A DNA stretch of 64,000 nucleotides from Lycium barbarum (lineage: Eukaryota; Streptophyta; Magnoliopsida; Solanales; Solanaceae). The notes below the pieces were generated by a model. That model made no database searches. It was not told the DNA's origin and saw only the letters and a program-made list of their open reading frames with translations. Positions within the stretch are counted from its first letter, which is position 1; each line of letters opens with the position of its first letter. A program made the translations under genes and the position numbers. The stretch covers positions 18,112,203 through 18,176,202 of the forward strand of contig NC_083341.1 of the NCBI RefSeq assembly GCF_019175385.1, given 5' to 3'. Of this stretch, positions 41,601 through 53,942 are shown in pieces.

Positions 41601-42718
41601 TTGAGCCGAAGATCTGGCACATGTCTGACATCCTTCAAAGTGATTGTGCTCCCGATACCTGTCTTTATTTGTACATCACCAATTCCGGCTATTCCAGAGG
41701 AACTGGAATTACCCATCTTCACTGCTCCAAAGTCTCTAGCTTTGTATGTTGTGAAGTAGTACCTGTGGGGAGTTACGTGGTAGGATGCTGCAGTATTTAC
41801 CACCCATTCAGTGTCTTCTCTTGAGACGTGAAGGCATGTCTCATCATGGGTAGTACAGTACGCTACATCACCTGAGATTGTGATGTGTGCTTCACCACCC
41901 TTGTTCTTCGGTTGAGAACTGCTCTTGCCTCGCTCCTCTAGCCATTTGTAGCAATTCTTCTTCATGTGACCCTCTATACTGCAATAGTGGCAGGTATAAG
42001 AAGGTTTCCGACCATCCGATGATCTCCCCCGACTTTTGCCTCTACTTTGCCATTTCCCTCTACTGTTTCTTTGTTGTTTTCCTTGTGATTTTCCTCAATT
42101 TTCCGTCACAAGGGCATGAGTCTGATCTGTGCTCATGTCTTTCCTTCTTGCCTCTTCATTGAACAATGCATCCTTGACCACAGACATGGTAAGTTTGCCA
42201 TCTGGGGCTGAGTTGCTGAGATTAACAACTAGTGTTTCCCAACTATCAGGAAGGGAACTAAGAAGTAGTAGAGATTGCATTTCGTCTCCAAGTGGCATTT
42301 CTACACAAGATAATTGATTTACCAGACTCTAGAACTCACTGGTATGTTCGGCAACAAAAGTTCCACTTTTGAGCTTCATATTGACAAGACGCCTCATTAG
42401 AAGGGCCTTGTTCCGAGCGGTCTTGGCCTGGTACATGTCTTCCAACTTCTTCCAAAGGGCATAAGCGTCGGTTTCTTGTGCAACGTGGTGGAAGACACTA
42501 TGGTCAATTCATTGTCGGATTTGACCAATAGTTTTTCTATTAATTTTCTTCCACTCTATTGACTTGGGCGGGTCAGGATTAATACCCTTCAGCTCTATTG
42601 GATCAAAAAGGTCTTTAAAATTGAGGAAATCTTCCATTCGAGGTTTCCACAGCGTGTAGTTGGTAGCCGTGAGCATAATCATAGCTCCAGAAGATGAAGT
42701 TGACTCGTCAATGGTCAT
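38640..42718 (-). pseudogene. Copia gag-pol, many stops and frameshifts
   Basis: Order from 42718 down: gag from ATG (MTIDESTSSSG, LTATNYTLWK); CCHC knuckle CHYCSIEGHMKKNC (about 41990-41950); protease WVVNTAAS, where the catalytic Asp of the usual DTAAS is Asn; GAG-pre-integrase LWHQRLGHMSEKG; integrase with HSDVCG, SDNGGEY and QHNGVAERMNRT; RT with VDVKTAFLHGDL-like MDVKTAFLHGDL and YVDDML; RNase H with TDADMAGD, STTEAEY and KHIDVRYHWIRE. Breaks: TGA about 42510, TAG about 42325, TGA about 42095, TAG about 41340, TAG about 40622, a frameshift about 40270-40300, TGA about 39962 and a frameshift about 39210-39300. Several are C-to-T type. It cannot encode a working polyprotein. Confidence 0.92.
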
Positions 42719-43270
42719 TTTCACCTTTTAAATAATTTTGATTTTCTATTTGAGAAAAATCGGAGTAGAATTTTGAAAAACGGGCAGCACAGTTGTGTCC
42801 AGAACGGCCGAAATTGGTAGAGTAGACACTTTCGGGGTCAAAATATAATTTTTAAAAAATTATAGGTGAAAGTATAATTTTTCAAAAATTGAGGGACCAA
42901 ACTGCAATTTTTTCAAAATTACAAAACTGACCGGTGACGTGGCAGGTGACGTGGCAGCTGACGCAGGAGCACAGCAGGCTGTTGATGCAGGCTGGCATGG
43001 CGTTGACATTCTGCTGACGTCAGCGATGATGCAGCTCGTCTTTCTCCCCTGGTTGGCACGTGTGGCGTGTATGCCTTCCCGCCGGCGCGTGCGGTGGCTT
43101 CCGGTGGCCGGTTGGTTGCCGGAAAATACCACTTTGCTCCTCTCGACGAGACGAATCCAATGGTATAATCAGATTGCAATTCCGAGCAAAATTGAAAAAC
43201 ACGATTTTTCAGACAGTAGCTTTTTTTCTGAAAAAAATCTGAAAAAAAATAAATATCAAAAGCTCAACCA
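42719..43270 (-). other. Leader between Copia primer site and gag
   Basis: About 550 bp of untranslated leader with a GC-rich stretch (42935-43130, 'cttcccgccggcgcgtgcgg'). Frames on both strands here lack similarity to any domain I know and have no conserved start. Confidence 0.6.
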
Positions 43271-43283
43271 GGCTCTGATACCA
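43271..43283 (-). other. Primer binding site of the Copia element (tRNA-Met)
   Basis: The minus strand reads TGGTATCAGAGCC, two bases inside the 5' LTR, complementary to the 3' end of initiator tRNA-Met. Confidence 0.93.
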
Positions 43284-43285
43284 CT

Positions 43286-43659
43286 TGTTGGGGGAATTAA
43301 AGTATCGAGCAAATATGAGAGAAAAATACTTCTATTACTTTCAAGAATAGAAAGAAGAGACATACAAGCTCTAACAAAAAACTCTCAAAAGACACCTCAC
43401 AAACCTCTCAAGGATATTACACAACTCTTCTTGGTTGTGCTGTGATGATCTAATATCTGATGATAGAAAGCTTTACAAGCTTCTCTATTTATAGGACCAA
43501 AACTAGGTAGGAGGAAGGTAGGAGGAAGGTGTGAGGAAGCTTGGAGGAAGCTTCAATGGTGATTGAGAGGAAGGTGACTCCTAGGTGTGAGGAAGCATCC
43601 CTTGTCATTCATAGATTTGGAGGAAGCTTCATAAAAAGTGCTAGGAATTGAATTGTTTA
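43286..43659 (-). repeat. 5' LTR of the Copia element (right in the window)
   Basis: 374 bp, the same length as the left LTR. TATAAATA on the minus strand at 43486-43493. The outer edge ends GTTTA instead of CTTCA and is followed by the ATTAA duplication. Confidence 0.88.
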
Positions 43660-43664
43660 ATTAA

Positions 43665-44324
43665 AACGTAGTAACTCTCATTTAATGCACCCTGTTAAAA
43701 CGTTGCAACTCTACTTAATGCACCCTATTTATTGCCTTGGACTTTCATCTTCCATTGCATATCGTAAAGGTGCAATTAGTGGCAAGCTTTAGGATGCCTA
43801 ATCAATGCATGGGATTTTTTTTCAACTTCCGACTTTTGGACTAATTCTGATCCTTTATGTATTTTGTTAAATCACGCTTAAATATCAAAAAGTGCACAGC
43901 TAATTAAGCAATTTTTCTTTCTCTCAAACCATGGTCATTTGCAAAAAAATTCTCTTTCCCATGGAATACATTGTTCTTTTTAATTTGGCATATCTCTACT
44001 CACCATTTGCAATGCAGAAAACCAATCTACAAGTGGCAAATGAGGTAAATTGATTTCTTTTCTCTATTATCTCCCTAGAGTGTTTTGCTAATTCTATAGT
44101 TGATTACCGGTATTTTACTTTAATATACTTTTGTATATAAGTTTGTGGATAAATTGATATACGAAAAGTTTGAGAAATTCACAGAGCGTCGTCTGAATTC
44201 ATAACTAGTTGATGTCCCATTCTATTTCTTTTCTTATGTTTCTCCCTTCATAATGTCTTTTTAATTTTCGTTGTATAATTTGACAGCAGTTATCTTTATT
44301 TTAATAAATAATATGTAGGGTCCC

Positions 44325-44362
<38 letters not shown>

Positions 44363-47300
44363 CATTGAATATCTAATAATATTTTAATAAATAATATGTA
44401 GGGTCCCTAATATCAAACTTTTTAAGAATTCATACCAAATATTATATCAAATCAAATCAAAATTTTGGTTTACAGCAATAACATATCCAGTGAAATCTCA
44501 CAATTTAGGGTTTGAGGAGGGTAAAGTATATGCAGACATCATCTCTATCATGAAAGAATCAAAATTTTGGTTCGTGTGGATAAAATCCTTTCCGCTCCTT
44601 TGTGGCAAAGTACTCAAACTATTGAACTTTAACCAATATTTTGTAAGATATATTTTCACCATATTGATATAAAAAAATTGTAATTATATTATTTTTCTTA
44701 TAGTTCTTTTATATCTAAATTTTAATTTTAGAATATTTAATTTAATTTAATTTTAAAGATTCGATATTTTCGGAAAATAAAACATGACAGTTATTGTAGG
44801 ATGGGAGGGAGTAATAACAGTACTACTATAGTAGTCCTAGTAATTTTGACATGACCGGATGGTAATACTTGCACCTGAATAGAAGTATAGCTGCCTAGAT
44901 ATGGAAATGACAGGAAATAATTAATGCTCTGCCCTGACCGGTGAAATTCTCGTCTTTTGTATAATACTCCCTCCGTTTTATAATACGGAATATTACTTTA
45001 GCTAAAAACACCAATATTAAAAAATCTATTAGAATTTATTTAATTATTTTTATATAATAAAAATAATTTTTTTTTTCTCTTGGTTAGAGCATGCATAAGT
45101 AATAAATTTTTTGATATTAAAAATTCAATAATACCAAATTAATATATGATTTTTTTAAAATATTAAATGATACTTTAACTTGTCATTTTTTGTTTAAAAG
45201 TAAAATTAAAAAAAGCTAGTCAATCTATTTTTTACTCTTTCAAGTTCAATACTTTTTTATTTCCACCCTGCTGCTATAAATGCTATGCAAAGGCCACCCT
45301 ATTCTGAAGAGTCTCCAGAATTTTCAAGTTTTGGGTTGTACTCATACTAATTTGAGGTAATGTTGAGGTTAAACGTTTTTCACGTTACTGATTACTGATT
45401 CACTGGAAGTGTTTGGATCAAAATTTTGTCTCTCGTGAATAAGAAAGTAGGAGAATTACATAAATCAAAACCATGTAGATACTTCATAAAATTGGAGCTA
45501 ATCATACTATTCTAAAAGTGGGAAGACTCTAAGTTGAAAAGTTGAATTGCCAAAATATTCATTAAAAGCTGAAGGACGTTTTTACCCTTTAATCATGAAA
45601 TTTCCTTCAATATTCATGTACACAGATGTAAATGTGCAGTCAATTAAAGATAACAAAAAAAGTTAGAAAGTTAAATTAGGAAAACTTCTCTTTCTTTACT
45701 TCGAAGAATTTGAAGAGTTGCAACGAATTAAATATAAACTATAGGCCAGATTCATTTACATAGTGAAAAATCTAACCTTCAGAAATAAATTATTTCTTCA
45801 ATATTAATTACAAAATTGTAACTGTATTTCGTAATAATTATTGAGTCTATTCTACTACTCATCATATGAAATTTATGAATGCATAAAATACAATGTATAC
45901 TGTCCATATGAAATTATGAACATATTAAATGAATTGCACAACGTTATCTTTTTAACTTCAGAGTTGGTAATATCTTTTTGTATTCCCAGCTAATCCTTAA
46001 ATTCTTAATTTCATACCTTGAAGGACAAGGTTTTGAGCCTCCGATAGAGTGCTAATAGGCTTATTTTTCCCATTTGTGGATAGTCATAGATCTATCACCG
46101 AAAACTCTAGACATTCATGTTCAGCATGATGCATCCATAGCTATAGAAGATCTCACAGTCACTGGCATCTAGAATCATTTCTCCAGAAAGCACAACATGA
46201 AGAAGCTAATTAAATTAAGCGGGATTGGATTTATAGCCCATGTGAAGACTTGTAGCACTAGAGGAAAATGAAATGCAACTCATCCGAATAAGCAATATAT
46301 TGGCATAGGCCATAGACAGAGATGATGAGAGAGTATCATTGTGTTTGTGGATTAACTGTATTTTTTAGATAATTCGTCCATTATCCTTCCTCCTATAGAT
46401 ATACTCCTCCAGTATTGTCTTTGGTTGTCTTTTTTTCAGTTTTTTCTTTGGTTCATATGGTTGAAAAAAGACCATGTGCTCTACAAATAAATAGATAATT
46501 TCAAAACTAAACGTGTGCTCGTAATTCTCTATATCTTTTCACTTGCTAGCTCCTTTTAGCCTCCTCCATATGTTCAAGTATGTATTTGTCTTTAAATTAA
46601 AGTACTGTATATTTCACTAAAGTAGCATCAAGTTTGCAAGATTTTTTTAACTTCGAATTACGAGTTGTTACTTTTTTTGTATGTTTTGAATTTTATTACG
46701 AATTTTTACTTTTTTGTATGTTTTGAATTTTATTTATAGCACAAAGAAAGCTCAAAAATATATGTACCATTTTAAATTATCATTTGCAATGCAAAATTTG
46801 TAGTATTACGTATTTTAGGATAAACGTGCAACACACGTTCTCAGAGACTAGTTAGTAGAAACGTTTAAACCATGTCTCATTTTGAAGCTTTGTTTAATCC
46901 GCTGATAACACATTGGAACATATACTACAATATTGTCTCTACATTTACTTATTCTAAGGCTATCTTCTCTTTCCAAGTCTTGCCTAATATTTTCATAGCT
47001 GCTTGTATTCTATGTTTGTATGCTTTATGTTTCCAATAATGATCCATACTACTAAGTACTAAGAAGTTTGTCATCCATCTTATCCAAAAAATCAAGTTAG
47101 TTAACTGTTACTCTTATATGTGCAGGGTCATGCTGGACCTATATTTGGTGTTGTTTCTGCTGAAATGATAGAAATGGACGTAATATATCCTAAGCTTTGT
47201 TCCACATTAGAATTGCCATTTAATGAAAAGAGCGCAAAGTGTAAGAATCTAAACAAACATGTAGCTCGAAAGAAATTCTAGATCACGTATTCTTCTTTTT

Positions 47301-48294
47301 TATTGTTTTCTATGTACTGATTATAAGTCCCATATTTGTAAGAAGGTTGAGTTGGCCCCTAAATAAAAGCCTTCATAGTCACTTGTGGAGTTGTGAATTC
47401 TTTTAGCAAGATTAGGAGTCACTTGACCCATTTTGGAACTGTACTAAAAAGGGGACATTCTGAAACATAGATGCCTCACAAACATGTTTTGCTGGAATAA
47501 TCATCGTGCTGTGATTAATTTTTCTCAATTTTTTTTGACTTTGTTAGCTCCTTAGGAAGCTCTCAGATGATCTCACTTTTCAGGAGCTAGTAGAAAATGA
47601 AATTTCAATATCCCTGATAAAAGAAGTCATTATAGTCTGTACTTCATGTCTCCATAGTAGGTTAAATACCGGCGGCTGGTATAAACAACTTGTCCTCTAG
47701 ATGGTGTATAATGTCAAAAAGCCTAACACAGTTCTCAATTAATTTACTAGAAGATTGTGGTGCTGATTGTCTAATGTCATTGTGTTTTAAATGATTTAAT
47801 CCTGACTTAAAGGTTTCAATGGCAGTAAAAGCTACTGAGGAGGGATATTTTTTCTATACATCGGACATCATTAAATATTATGAAATGATCTCAAGAACTC
47901 TGTTGGTGAAACTGATAATTGGCGGATGATTGGACCAAAAGATCGCTAGCGATGATGACTAAAAGATGCTCTGTAATGCTCTGTAAGTGATCTCTAGGCT
48001 GTATATCCAGTTTCTGATTTCCATTTTTTATTTTTACATGTCACAAAACTAAGATAATTGAGATATTCTTGAGATGGAATTAGAGTATAACTCTACATAT
48101 CCGACTTTTAGGTTCTGGCATTTGCTCGTTAAGCAATAAAAACAAGGAGTATTCTGCTGGCTTGATAATTATGGACGACATATCACTCTTTATGACAGTG
48201 TCCATTTGTTTCTTTGTCAAATTTATTCTCTGTCAAATTTGAAAGCTCTCTGCAATTCTCCATACCTGAAAATTGCTACCTTTAACTCTATTTA
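43665..48294. other. 4.6 kb without a recognisable gene
   Basis: AT-rich. It contains a 28-bp direct repeat (TATTTTAATAAATAATATGT then AGGGTCCC) at 44297-44324 and 44380-44407 on either side of an (AT)n tract, and isolated Stowaway-like ends (GGGAGGGAGTA near 44805 and CTCCCTCCGTTTTATAATAC near 44967) without a partner I can match. A short exon-like frame at about 47126-47280 (GHAGPIFGVVSAEM) has no recognised relative. Confidence 0.45.
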
Positions 48295-48399
48295 AAATTG
48301 TATGAAGTTCAAGGTTGTGATAAGATTACAAAATTAGAACGTTAAGCTGGAAAGCTCTCTAGGCGCACGTTAAGCCGAGGTAGGCTAACTTGCACCACG

Positions 48400-49863
48400 A
48401 TGGCTAAACGGCGGAAACAAGGTCCCTACGACAACCACTACGACAACAGTGGTAACACCGGCAAGCGGAATCCTGCAACCACTTGCTTCATTGACTTTTG
48501 GAAGCTTGTTACCCTCTCAATTTCAATGCATAGAGGAGGAACAGGACTACGCTACCCGGCAGATTTGACAAACCTAGATGATGGAAAAAGACCAGATACT
48601 ACAACGACGACTGTTCCACGGAGGCTACAGGTACGACAGTACCGGTGACGAAGAACCCTTCCTCCCCCAAAAAGGAAGAGGAATCTCCACCACCCAACAA
48701 TCGTAGCTCGCAGATGGGCAAAGCTCTGAAGTATATTCCATTGGGCCAACACAATGGTACGTTTGTTGTTAAAATTGAAGAAGATGATATAAAAGATCAG
48801 GAAGAGCTGGTCTACTGCTTTAATCGGCTATGTTTTGGGTGAGATAGATGGAATCCTATGTGTCAAATGAGTGGAAATTTGTATGAAAACCTCAAGTCCT
48901 TCCTCACTATGAAGGCTATTTCATATTTAGATTTAGCTCCGTTGCTGAGAGGGATTTAGTTCTAGAGTCAGGACCATACACATTTCACAACAAGCCGTTC
49001 ATACTGAAACACTGGAAAGGGATTTTGATTCTGATCCTGAATCCATCTGTAAAATTCCCCTATGGGTTAAATTCCCAGGTCTCCCTGTCGGTTATTGGTC
49101 TACTGAAGCTCTTAGCAAAGTTGCTAGTGTGATTGGTGAGCCATTATACACAGACAAATTCACAGATGAGTTTGATAAGATCTCGTATGCAAGGGTCTTG
49201 ATTGAAACTAACATATCCAAACCATTGCCTAGTACCATTGAAATGGAAACTCCAGCAGGAGTGTATCACCAATCTGTCTCATATGATTGGACACCAACTT
49301 TTTGCAACCATTGTGTTAAGTTTGGTTATGAATCTGAGAAATGCTTGAGACAGGAGATGCAGACTCAAGCTGAGAATGAGTTCAAGGTACCTCAAAAGAG
49401 AAGAAGGAGAAGGAGGAATCACAAACAGTCCCAGGAATGGAAACCAAGATCAGATGAGGGGAACCTTGCACAACCAAATGAAGTTGAACCTGGTATAGTG
49501 ACCTCTTCTGAGAGTGGGAAGGATGTAGCCCAACCTGGTATAGTGACCTCTACTGAGAGTGGGAAGGAAGTAGCCCAACCTGGTATAGTGATCTCTACTG
49601 AGAGTGGGAAGGAAGTAGCCCAACCTTTTTCCTCTAAAATGGTAACAAAGAGCACAGATCAGCTAGCTGCAACTGCACACCATGGTACTGATAGAAATCA
49701 AGGAAAGGAACCTGCTATGCAACAAAATGTGACAACTGGGAACCCCTTTGGAGTTCTGAATGACTTGGAAGCTAGCACCTCAACTGTAGCTGGCATAACT
49801 ACCCAGTTCAACCCCCATGATCATCAGTACTTGGAATATAAGGGGCCTGAATCAAAGGACTAG
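48400..49863 (+). pseudogene. LINE ORF1-like (DUF4283 plus zinc knuckle)
   Basis: ATG at 48400 (MAKRRKQGPYDNH). The frame stops at 48648, continues in another frame to 48841, and then a third frame carries YEGYFIFRF...LESGPYTFHNKPFILKHW and IPLWVKFPGLPVGYW, the RNA-binding DUF4283 pattern of plant LINE ORF1. From 49129 it is open to TAG at 49861-49863. The knuckle CNHCVKFGYESEKC has Tyr where the His of CCHC belongs. It is followed by a basic KRRRRRR block and a 15-residue repeat (GIVTSTESGKEVAQP) three times. At least two frame breaks make it non-functional. Confidence 0.8.
49489..49623 (+). repeat. Three in-frame 45-bp tandem repeats in LINE ORF1
   Basis: Units start at 49489, 49534 and 49579 with CCTGGTATAGTGA and end GTAGCCCAA; only a few positions differ. 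The frame is preserved, encoding PGIVTS(S/T)ESGK(D/E)VAQ. Confidence 0.93.
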
Positions 49864-49865
49864 TT

Positions 49866-51635
49866 GGCTACTCACAATCAGCCTTCATAAAAGGCAGAAG
49901 TATTATTGATAATGTATTATTTAGTCATGAGTTGTTCAAGGGGTATACAAGAAAGGGCATGTCAGCCAGGTATGTACTTCAAGTGGATCTGAGGAAGGCT
50001 TATGATACCATGGATTGGTTTTTTCTGAGGACAATGCTGATAGACCTTGGCTTCCCACAGAAATTTGTAGGTTGGGTAATGGAGTGTGTTGAAGCTTGTC
50101 TCCTACTCCTTAGTAATAAATGGTGGTCTGGCATCACCTTTTCAAGCTAAGAGGGGTATCAGACAAGGGGACCCCATGTCCCCTTATCTGTTTGTTCTTG
50201 ATATAGAATACCTTCAGAGAGAGATGATGCAATTAGCAAGGAATCTAGGATCCAGCTTCCATCCAAGATGCAAGAGATTAGGAGTCATCCACATTTGTTT
50301 TGTTGATGATTTACTCATGTTTTGCAGGGCTGACATGAAATCAGTGACATTGTTACAAGAAACTTTCCAACTATTCTCAAATGTTTCTGGCCTGAAAGTA
50401 AACTTGGACAAAAGCTCACTCTATATCATTGGTGTCTCTGCACAGCTCAAAGATGATATACTGCAAACACTTGGTTATGTGGAAGGAACACTGCCCTTCA
50501 GGTACTTAGGGGGTACCATTATCAGCAAAAAAACTTTCTGTGAGTGAGTGGTTGCCGTTAGTAGAAAAGATCACCTCAAGAATTAAGTGGTAGTCATCAA
50601 GAATGTTGTCCTATGCTGGAAAATTTCAGCTCATCAAAGCAGTATTATTTGGGATTCAGACTTACTGGGCTCAGATGTTCTTATTGCCCAAGAAAATCAT
50701 GAAGCTCATTGATGCTGTATGCAGATCCTTTCTATGGACAGGCATGAGGCAAATTTAACAAAAAAAAAAAAAAAAAAAGCATTAGTCTCCTGGGAAAGAC
50801 TATGCCAACCATATGCGCAGGAGGACTTAATGTTGTGAATCTAGGACTGTGGAATAAAGCTGCTATCATGAAACAACTCTGGGCAATATCTAAAAAGAAA
50901 GACTCTCTATGGATAAAATGGGTGCACTACTATTACATTAAGAATATGAGCTTGGAGACTATGGACACACCTAAGACAGCAACTTGGGTGGTTAGAAAAA
51001 TCATTGAAAGCAGGACAAGAATAGCACAGATGCAGACTATCCAAGGTGATCTAACTCACAAACTCCAGCAGATGCAGAAGCATGATAAGTTCGATATCAA
51101 GACTGCCTATTGCCTCATGATACCACAACTACAAAAAGTCACCTGGAAAAGTATAGTTTTGCACAAACACATCCATTTAAGATTTCAATTCAACCTATGG
51201 CTAGCAGTTCAACAGAGACTCTCTACTGTGGATAGGTTGCTAAAAATAGGTATGTAAGTGCCTATGGAGTGTGTTTTCTGTGACGGAGGTGTAGAAACCT
51301 TCAAACACTTGTTTTTTGACTGCTCAGTTATCAGGAGCCTCTGGAATAGATTATTGATATGGCTTGGGCACCAAAGAAACATAAGGACATGGGATGAGGA
51401 ATTACAATGGATTTGTAGATTGGCAAGGAAAAGATCTGGAGCTGCATCCATCACCTGTAGTGTTTTTGGCATGATGATCTACTGTGCTTGGCAGGAAAGG
51501 AACTCCATCAGATTCCAAAGAGGCCAATGCAATGCTACAAGAGTATGTAGAGAGATAGCTTTGCACATGCACATTAGAGGGAGGCATTTGGCTACATGGC
51601 AACCAGCTTTGCAAAACCTTAACTGCTTTCCTTAG
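49866..51635 (+). pseudogene. LINE ORF2 remnant: RT palm to zinc-finger tail
   Basis: Begins at QSAFIKGRSIIDNVLFSHEL, a conserved RT block, directly after the ORF1 stop. Motif A is LQVDLRKAYDTMDW. A frameshift near 50090 leads into GIRQGDPMSPYLF (motif B) and FVDDLLMF (motif C, the aspartates intact). A stop at about 50547, an A-run at 50759-50778, and the thumb region GGLNVVNLGLWNKAA follow. A stop precedes VFCDGGVETFKHLFFDC, the zinc-finger (zf-RVT) tail, which ends at 51635. No reverse transcriptase can be made. Confidence 0.88.
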
Positions 51636-51867
51636 AATACTAGTTGATGGATAGATTGAATCGTATGGCTACAGGCAGAGGCTTAAATTCCCATTTTGTA
51701 TTGGTAGTATAGATAACTTTTTCCTGTAGACTAGTTTACTTATGTTTTTTTTTTGGAGGTTAGGTGTCTGCCCTGACCTGGTATTGTAATGTTCACTTTT
51801 TTGATTAATAAAATGATCTGCTAATCAAAAAACAAATTGTATGAAACCCACTTAAAACTATAAAGAG

Positions 51868-51980
51868 GAAAACTTCTCCTCGCTCTATTTCAAACCAACT
51901 TCTCACACCGATTGGTACTATTCTCAATTAGATGTTCGAAATTTCAGTAAAACTTGAAAAACACATTATGAGAATGCATA
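51868..51980 (+). repeat. Partial copy of the dsRBM flank
   Basis: 'ctcgctctatttcaaaccaa' through 'attatgagaatgc' repeats the sequence at about 54226-54325 in the same orientation with scattered changes. It is a fourth, short copy of the 5' flank of the dsRBM unit. Confidence 0.85.
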
Positions 51981-52194
51981 GACAAAGGTTCTTGAAAAAA
52001 CATATAAACATGAAAAATCTATATGACAACATCAGACAATTAACAACGAACGCCCAATTAAAGATTACTCAGTACCACCACATCAGGCAATTGTCTCTTA
52101 GCTTCAAACCCACCCAAGACTAAAGAGAATCTCTGCCATTTCTCTTTAGTCTTTTCTATTTATATGGTATTCCCAAAAGTGACACCTAGTAGTA

Positions 52195-52444
52195 CTCCCT
52201 CCGGTCCATATTAGTTGTCGTGTTTCGGATTACGAGGGCCAAAAAGTTTATTGACCGTAAATTTAGACATAAATTTTGTAATCTTTTAAAAATAAAATTT
52301 ATATATTAGAAATTACGTCAAAAGTTCATTAAATTTTACTCTAATTTAAAATATTCATAAAATATGTATGAAAAATACGGTGAAAATTTCACCTCGTAGA
52401 CCACCCAAATAGTAAACATGACAACTAATGTGGACCAAAGGGAG
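52195..52444. mobile_element. Stowaway MITE (250 bp)
   Basis: Ends CTCCCTCCGGTCCATATTAG and CTAATGTGGACCAAAGGGAG, flanked by TA on each side (52193-52194 and 52445-52446). Typical tight inverted termini and size. Confidence 0.92.
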
Positions 52445-53245
52445 TACCAAATAACTTTTCAAACTGCACTCTCCTCTGGTACAATTACTGCATAGCAATT
52501 GATTCCAAAGGGGAGCACATAAAGAAAGAACTTGTAACTAATTTTTCCATATAGTAATACCGTAAAAGGCAATTGTGTTAAATACCAATTAATGTCTACA
52601 GAGAGAAATTGATGCATCTTTGAAGGAAAGAAAAGGCTCTACAAACTGATCACAAGCTTCCCTAAGGGATATGAGTCATACAGTTGAACATTGTTTTTTG
52701 AAAAAAAAAAAAAAAAAAAACATTGTTTCTTATTCTATATGAAATGGCACACACTACCACAGAAGAGAGACAATATATGACTTTCTCGGCTCTTTGTTGT
52801 AATTGTTGCTGACTGGTTTTAAATAATCGAGCAGTTTGTATCAGGTAGTCTCTTCATATCGAGTAGTTTGTATCAGGTAGTCTCTTCATCTGCTCTCAAG
52901 TCTAGACTAAAACTTGCTCTATTTAAAGAGTAATAATAATGGCAGGAAACCGAAGAGACTCATTTTTCTTCTACAGCATTTTAAAATGGAATGCTAAAAA
53001 GTGTGCATCGGGTTACAAAATAAAGCTTCTGACTTCTGTTTCCTACTTGCCCAAAAGATATAACGCAACAGATTTTTGTCTTGTTATAGTCAATTTTGTT
53101 TACATCTTTTTCTTTTTTCGTTTAATAACGAAATGATATATGTTTCTCAAATTGTTTTATACTCCCTCCGTCCCATATTATAGGATGAGTTTGGTTAATT
53201 TTTTTGGTCCAAAATACATGATGTTTTCAAATAACAAGGAGTCAT
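52445..53245. other. Intergenic with small repeats
   Basis: Contains a 32-bp tandem duplication ('gtttgtatcaggtagtctct' twice, about 52835 and 52867), a copy of 'caattttgtttacatctttt' (about 53092) that matches the palindrome centre at 54326, and a Stowaway-type end (ACTCCCTCCGTCCCATATTA) at 53160. No gene. Confidence 0.6.
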
Positions 53246-53739
53246 TAATTATGAAAGGTACATCCAAAAGGACCATTAACACTGGAGAGAGTACCATACT
53301 GAGCAGAAAGTGTAACAGGAGCCTTCATTTGAATTGGAAGTTAGAGGCTTAACCTAGCCTAAATACAAACACTCTTAGAAACTTGTTGCTCTCCTCTGTG
53401 ACTTGAACATTACAATCTATTTTCATGATTTTATTTCTTTCGTTGTCCTAGTTGTACTAGTGAATGTTCTTTTCTATTTTTAATCAATAGAATTAAGCAC
53501 AAATTCAGTGGAAGATTTGCTGCAAAGGAAAATACTGAATCATTTACTTTACAAAGAGATGAGTCAAGTCTTTGCATTCAATTGAGTTCATTAGTCAGCA
53601 GTCATCAAAATACTTCTACCTCAATTTCACGACGAACATCAGGTTTGAAACAAAATCTGCACGACGTGTTATAAATAAGCACTCTCAGAATAGATCAAAC
53701 TAGTATATATGACAAATAGCAAAGTAGATGTGTTTTACC

Positions 53740-53890
53740 TCACGGCTAGCTTCGTCTTCTACCTCATGGCAATCTTCTTGGATGTGTTCTACCTCATGGC
53801 TACCGTCTTGGATGTCTTCTACCTCTTGACTATCTTCTTGGATGTGTTCTACCTCATGGATAGCTTCTTGGCTTGATAAATTACATGTTC
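53740..53890 (-). repeat. Tandem repeat of ~30-36 bp near the dsRBM exon
   Basis: The + strand repeats CTTGGATGTGTTCTACCTCA variants about five times. On the minus strand this reads as repeated 'HEVEHIQED'-like peptide. Decayed copies occupy 54860-54975 on the other arm. Confidence 0.8.
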
Positions 53891-53942
53891 CTGACCAAAT
53901 GAAATGTGACTCGACAGGTACATTTATCTCAATTTTTGTTAA

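Larger units (their letters stand above)
38259..43659 (-). mobile_element. Ty1/Copia retrotransposon, Tnt1-94/Tork-like, inactive
   Basis: 5.4-kb element on the minus strand with two 374-bp LTRs, a tRNA-Met primer site, and gag-PR-IN-RT-RNase H in Copia order. ATTAA flanks both ends (38254-38258 and 43660-43664). The LTRs differ at about a dozen positions (about 3-4%), so it is older than the Gypsy element. The outer end of the right LTR reads TTTA, where CA would be expected, so its terminal TG is lost in element orientation. The protein closely resembles Tnt1-94-type polyproteins of Solanaceae. Confidence 0.92.
48307..51833 (+). mobile_element. L1-type LINE, internally deleted
   Basis: Flanked by the 12-bp duplication AAATTGTATGAA (48295-48306 and 51834-51845), as expected from target-primed insertion. 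It holds an ORF1-like region and the C-terminal part of ORF2 (RT palm, thumb, zinc-finger RT tail), but the endonuclease and the N-terminal RT are missing. The 3' end is 'gctaatcaaaaaac' with a short A-run. Confidence 0.88.

Noticed and set aside
42860..43445. Frames up to 168 residues in the Copia leader and 5' LTR
   Set aside because: They cross the primer site and LTR edge, which no gene would do; no known domain.
44800..44990. GGGAGGGAGTA and CTCCCTCCG ends as one Stowaway MITE
   Set aside because: The two ends point away from each other, so they cannot be the termini of a single element; partners were not found.
47126..47280. Exon-like stretch after an AG (GHAGPIFGVVSAEMIEMD)
   Set aside because: No relative recognised, no partner exons found, stop soon after; not enough to call a gene.
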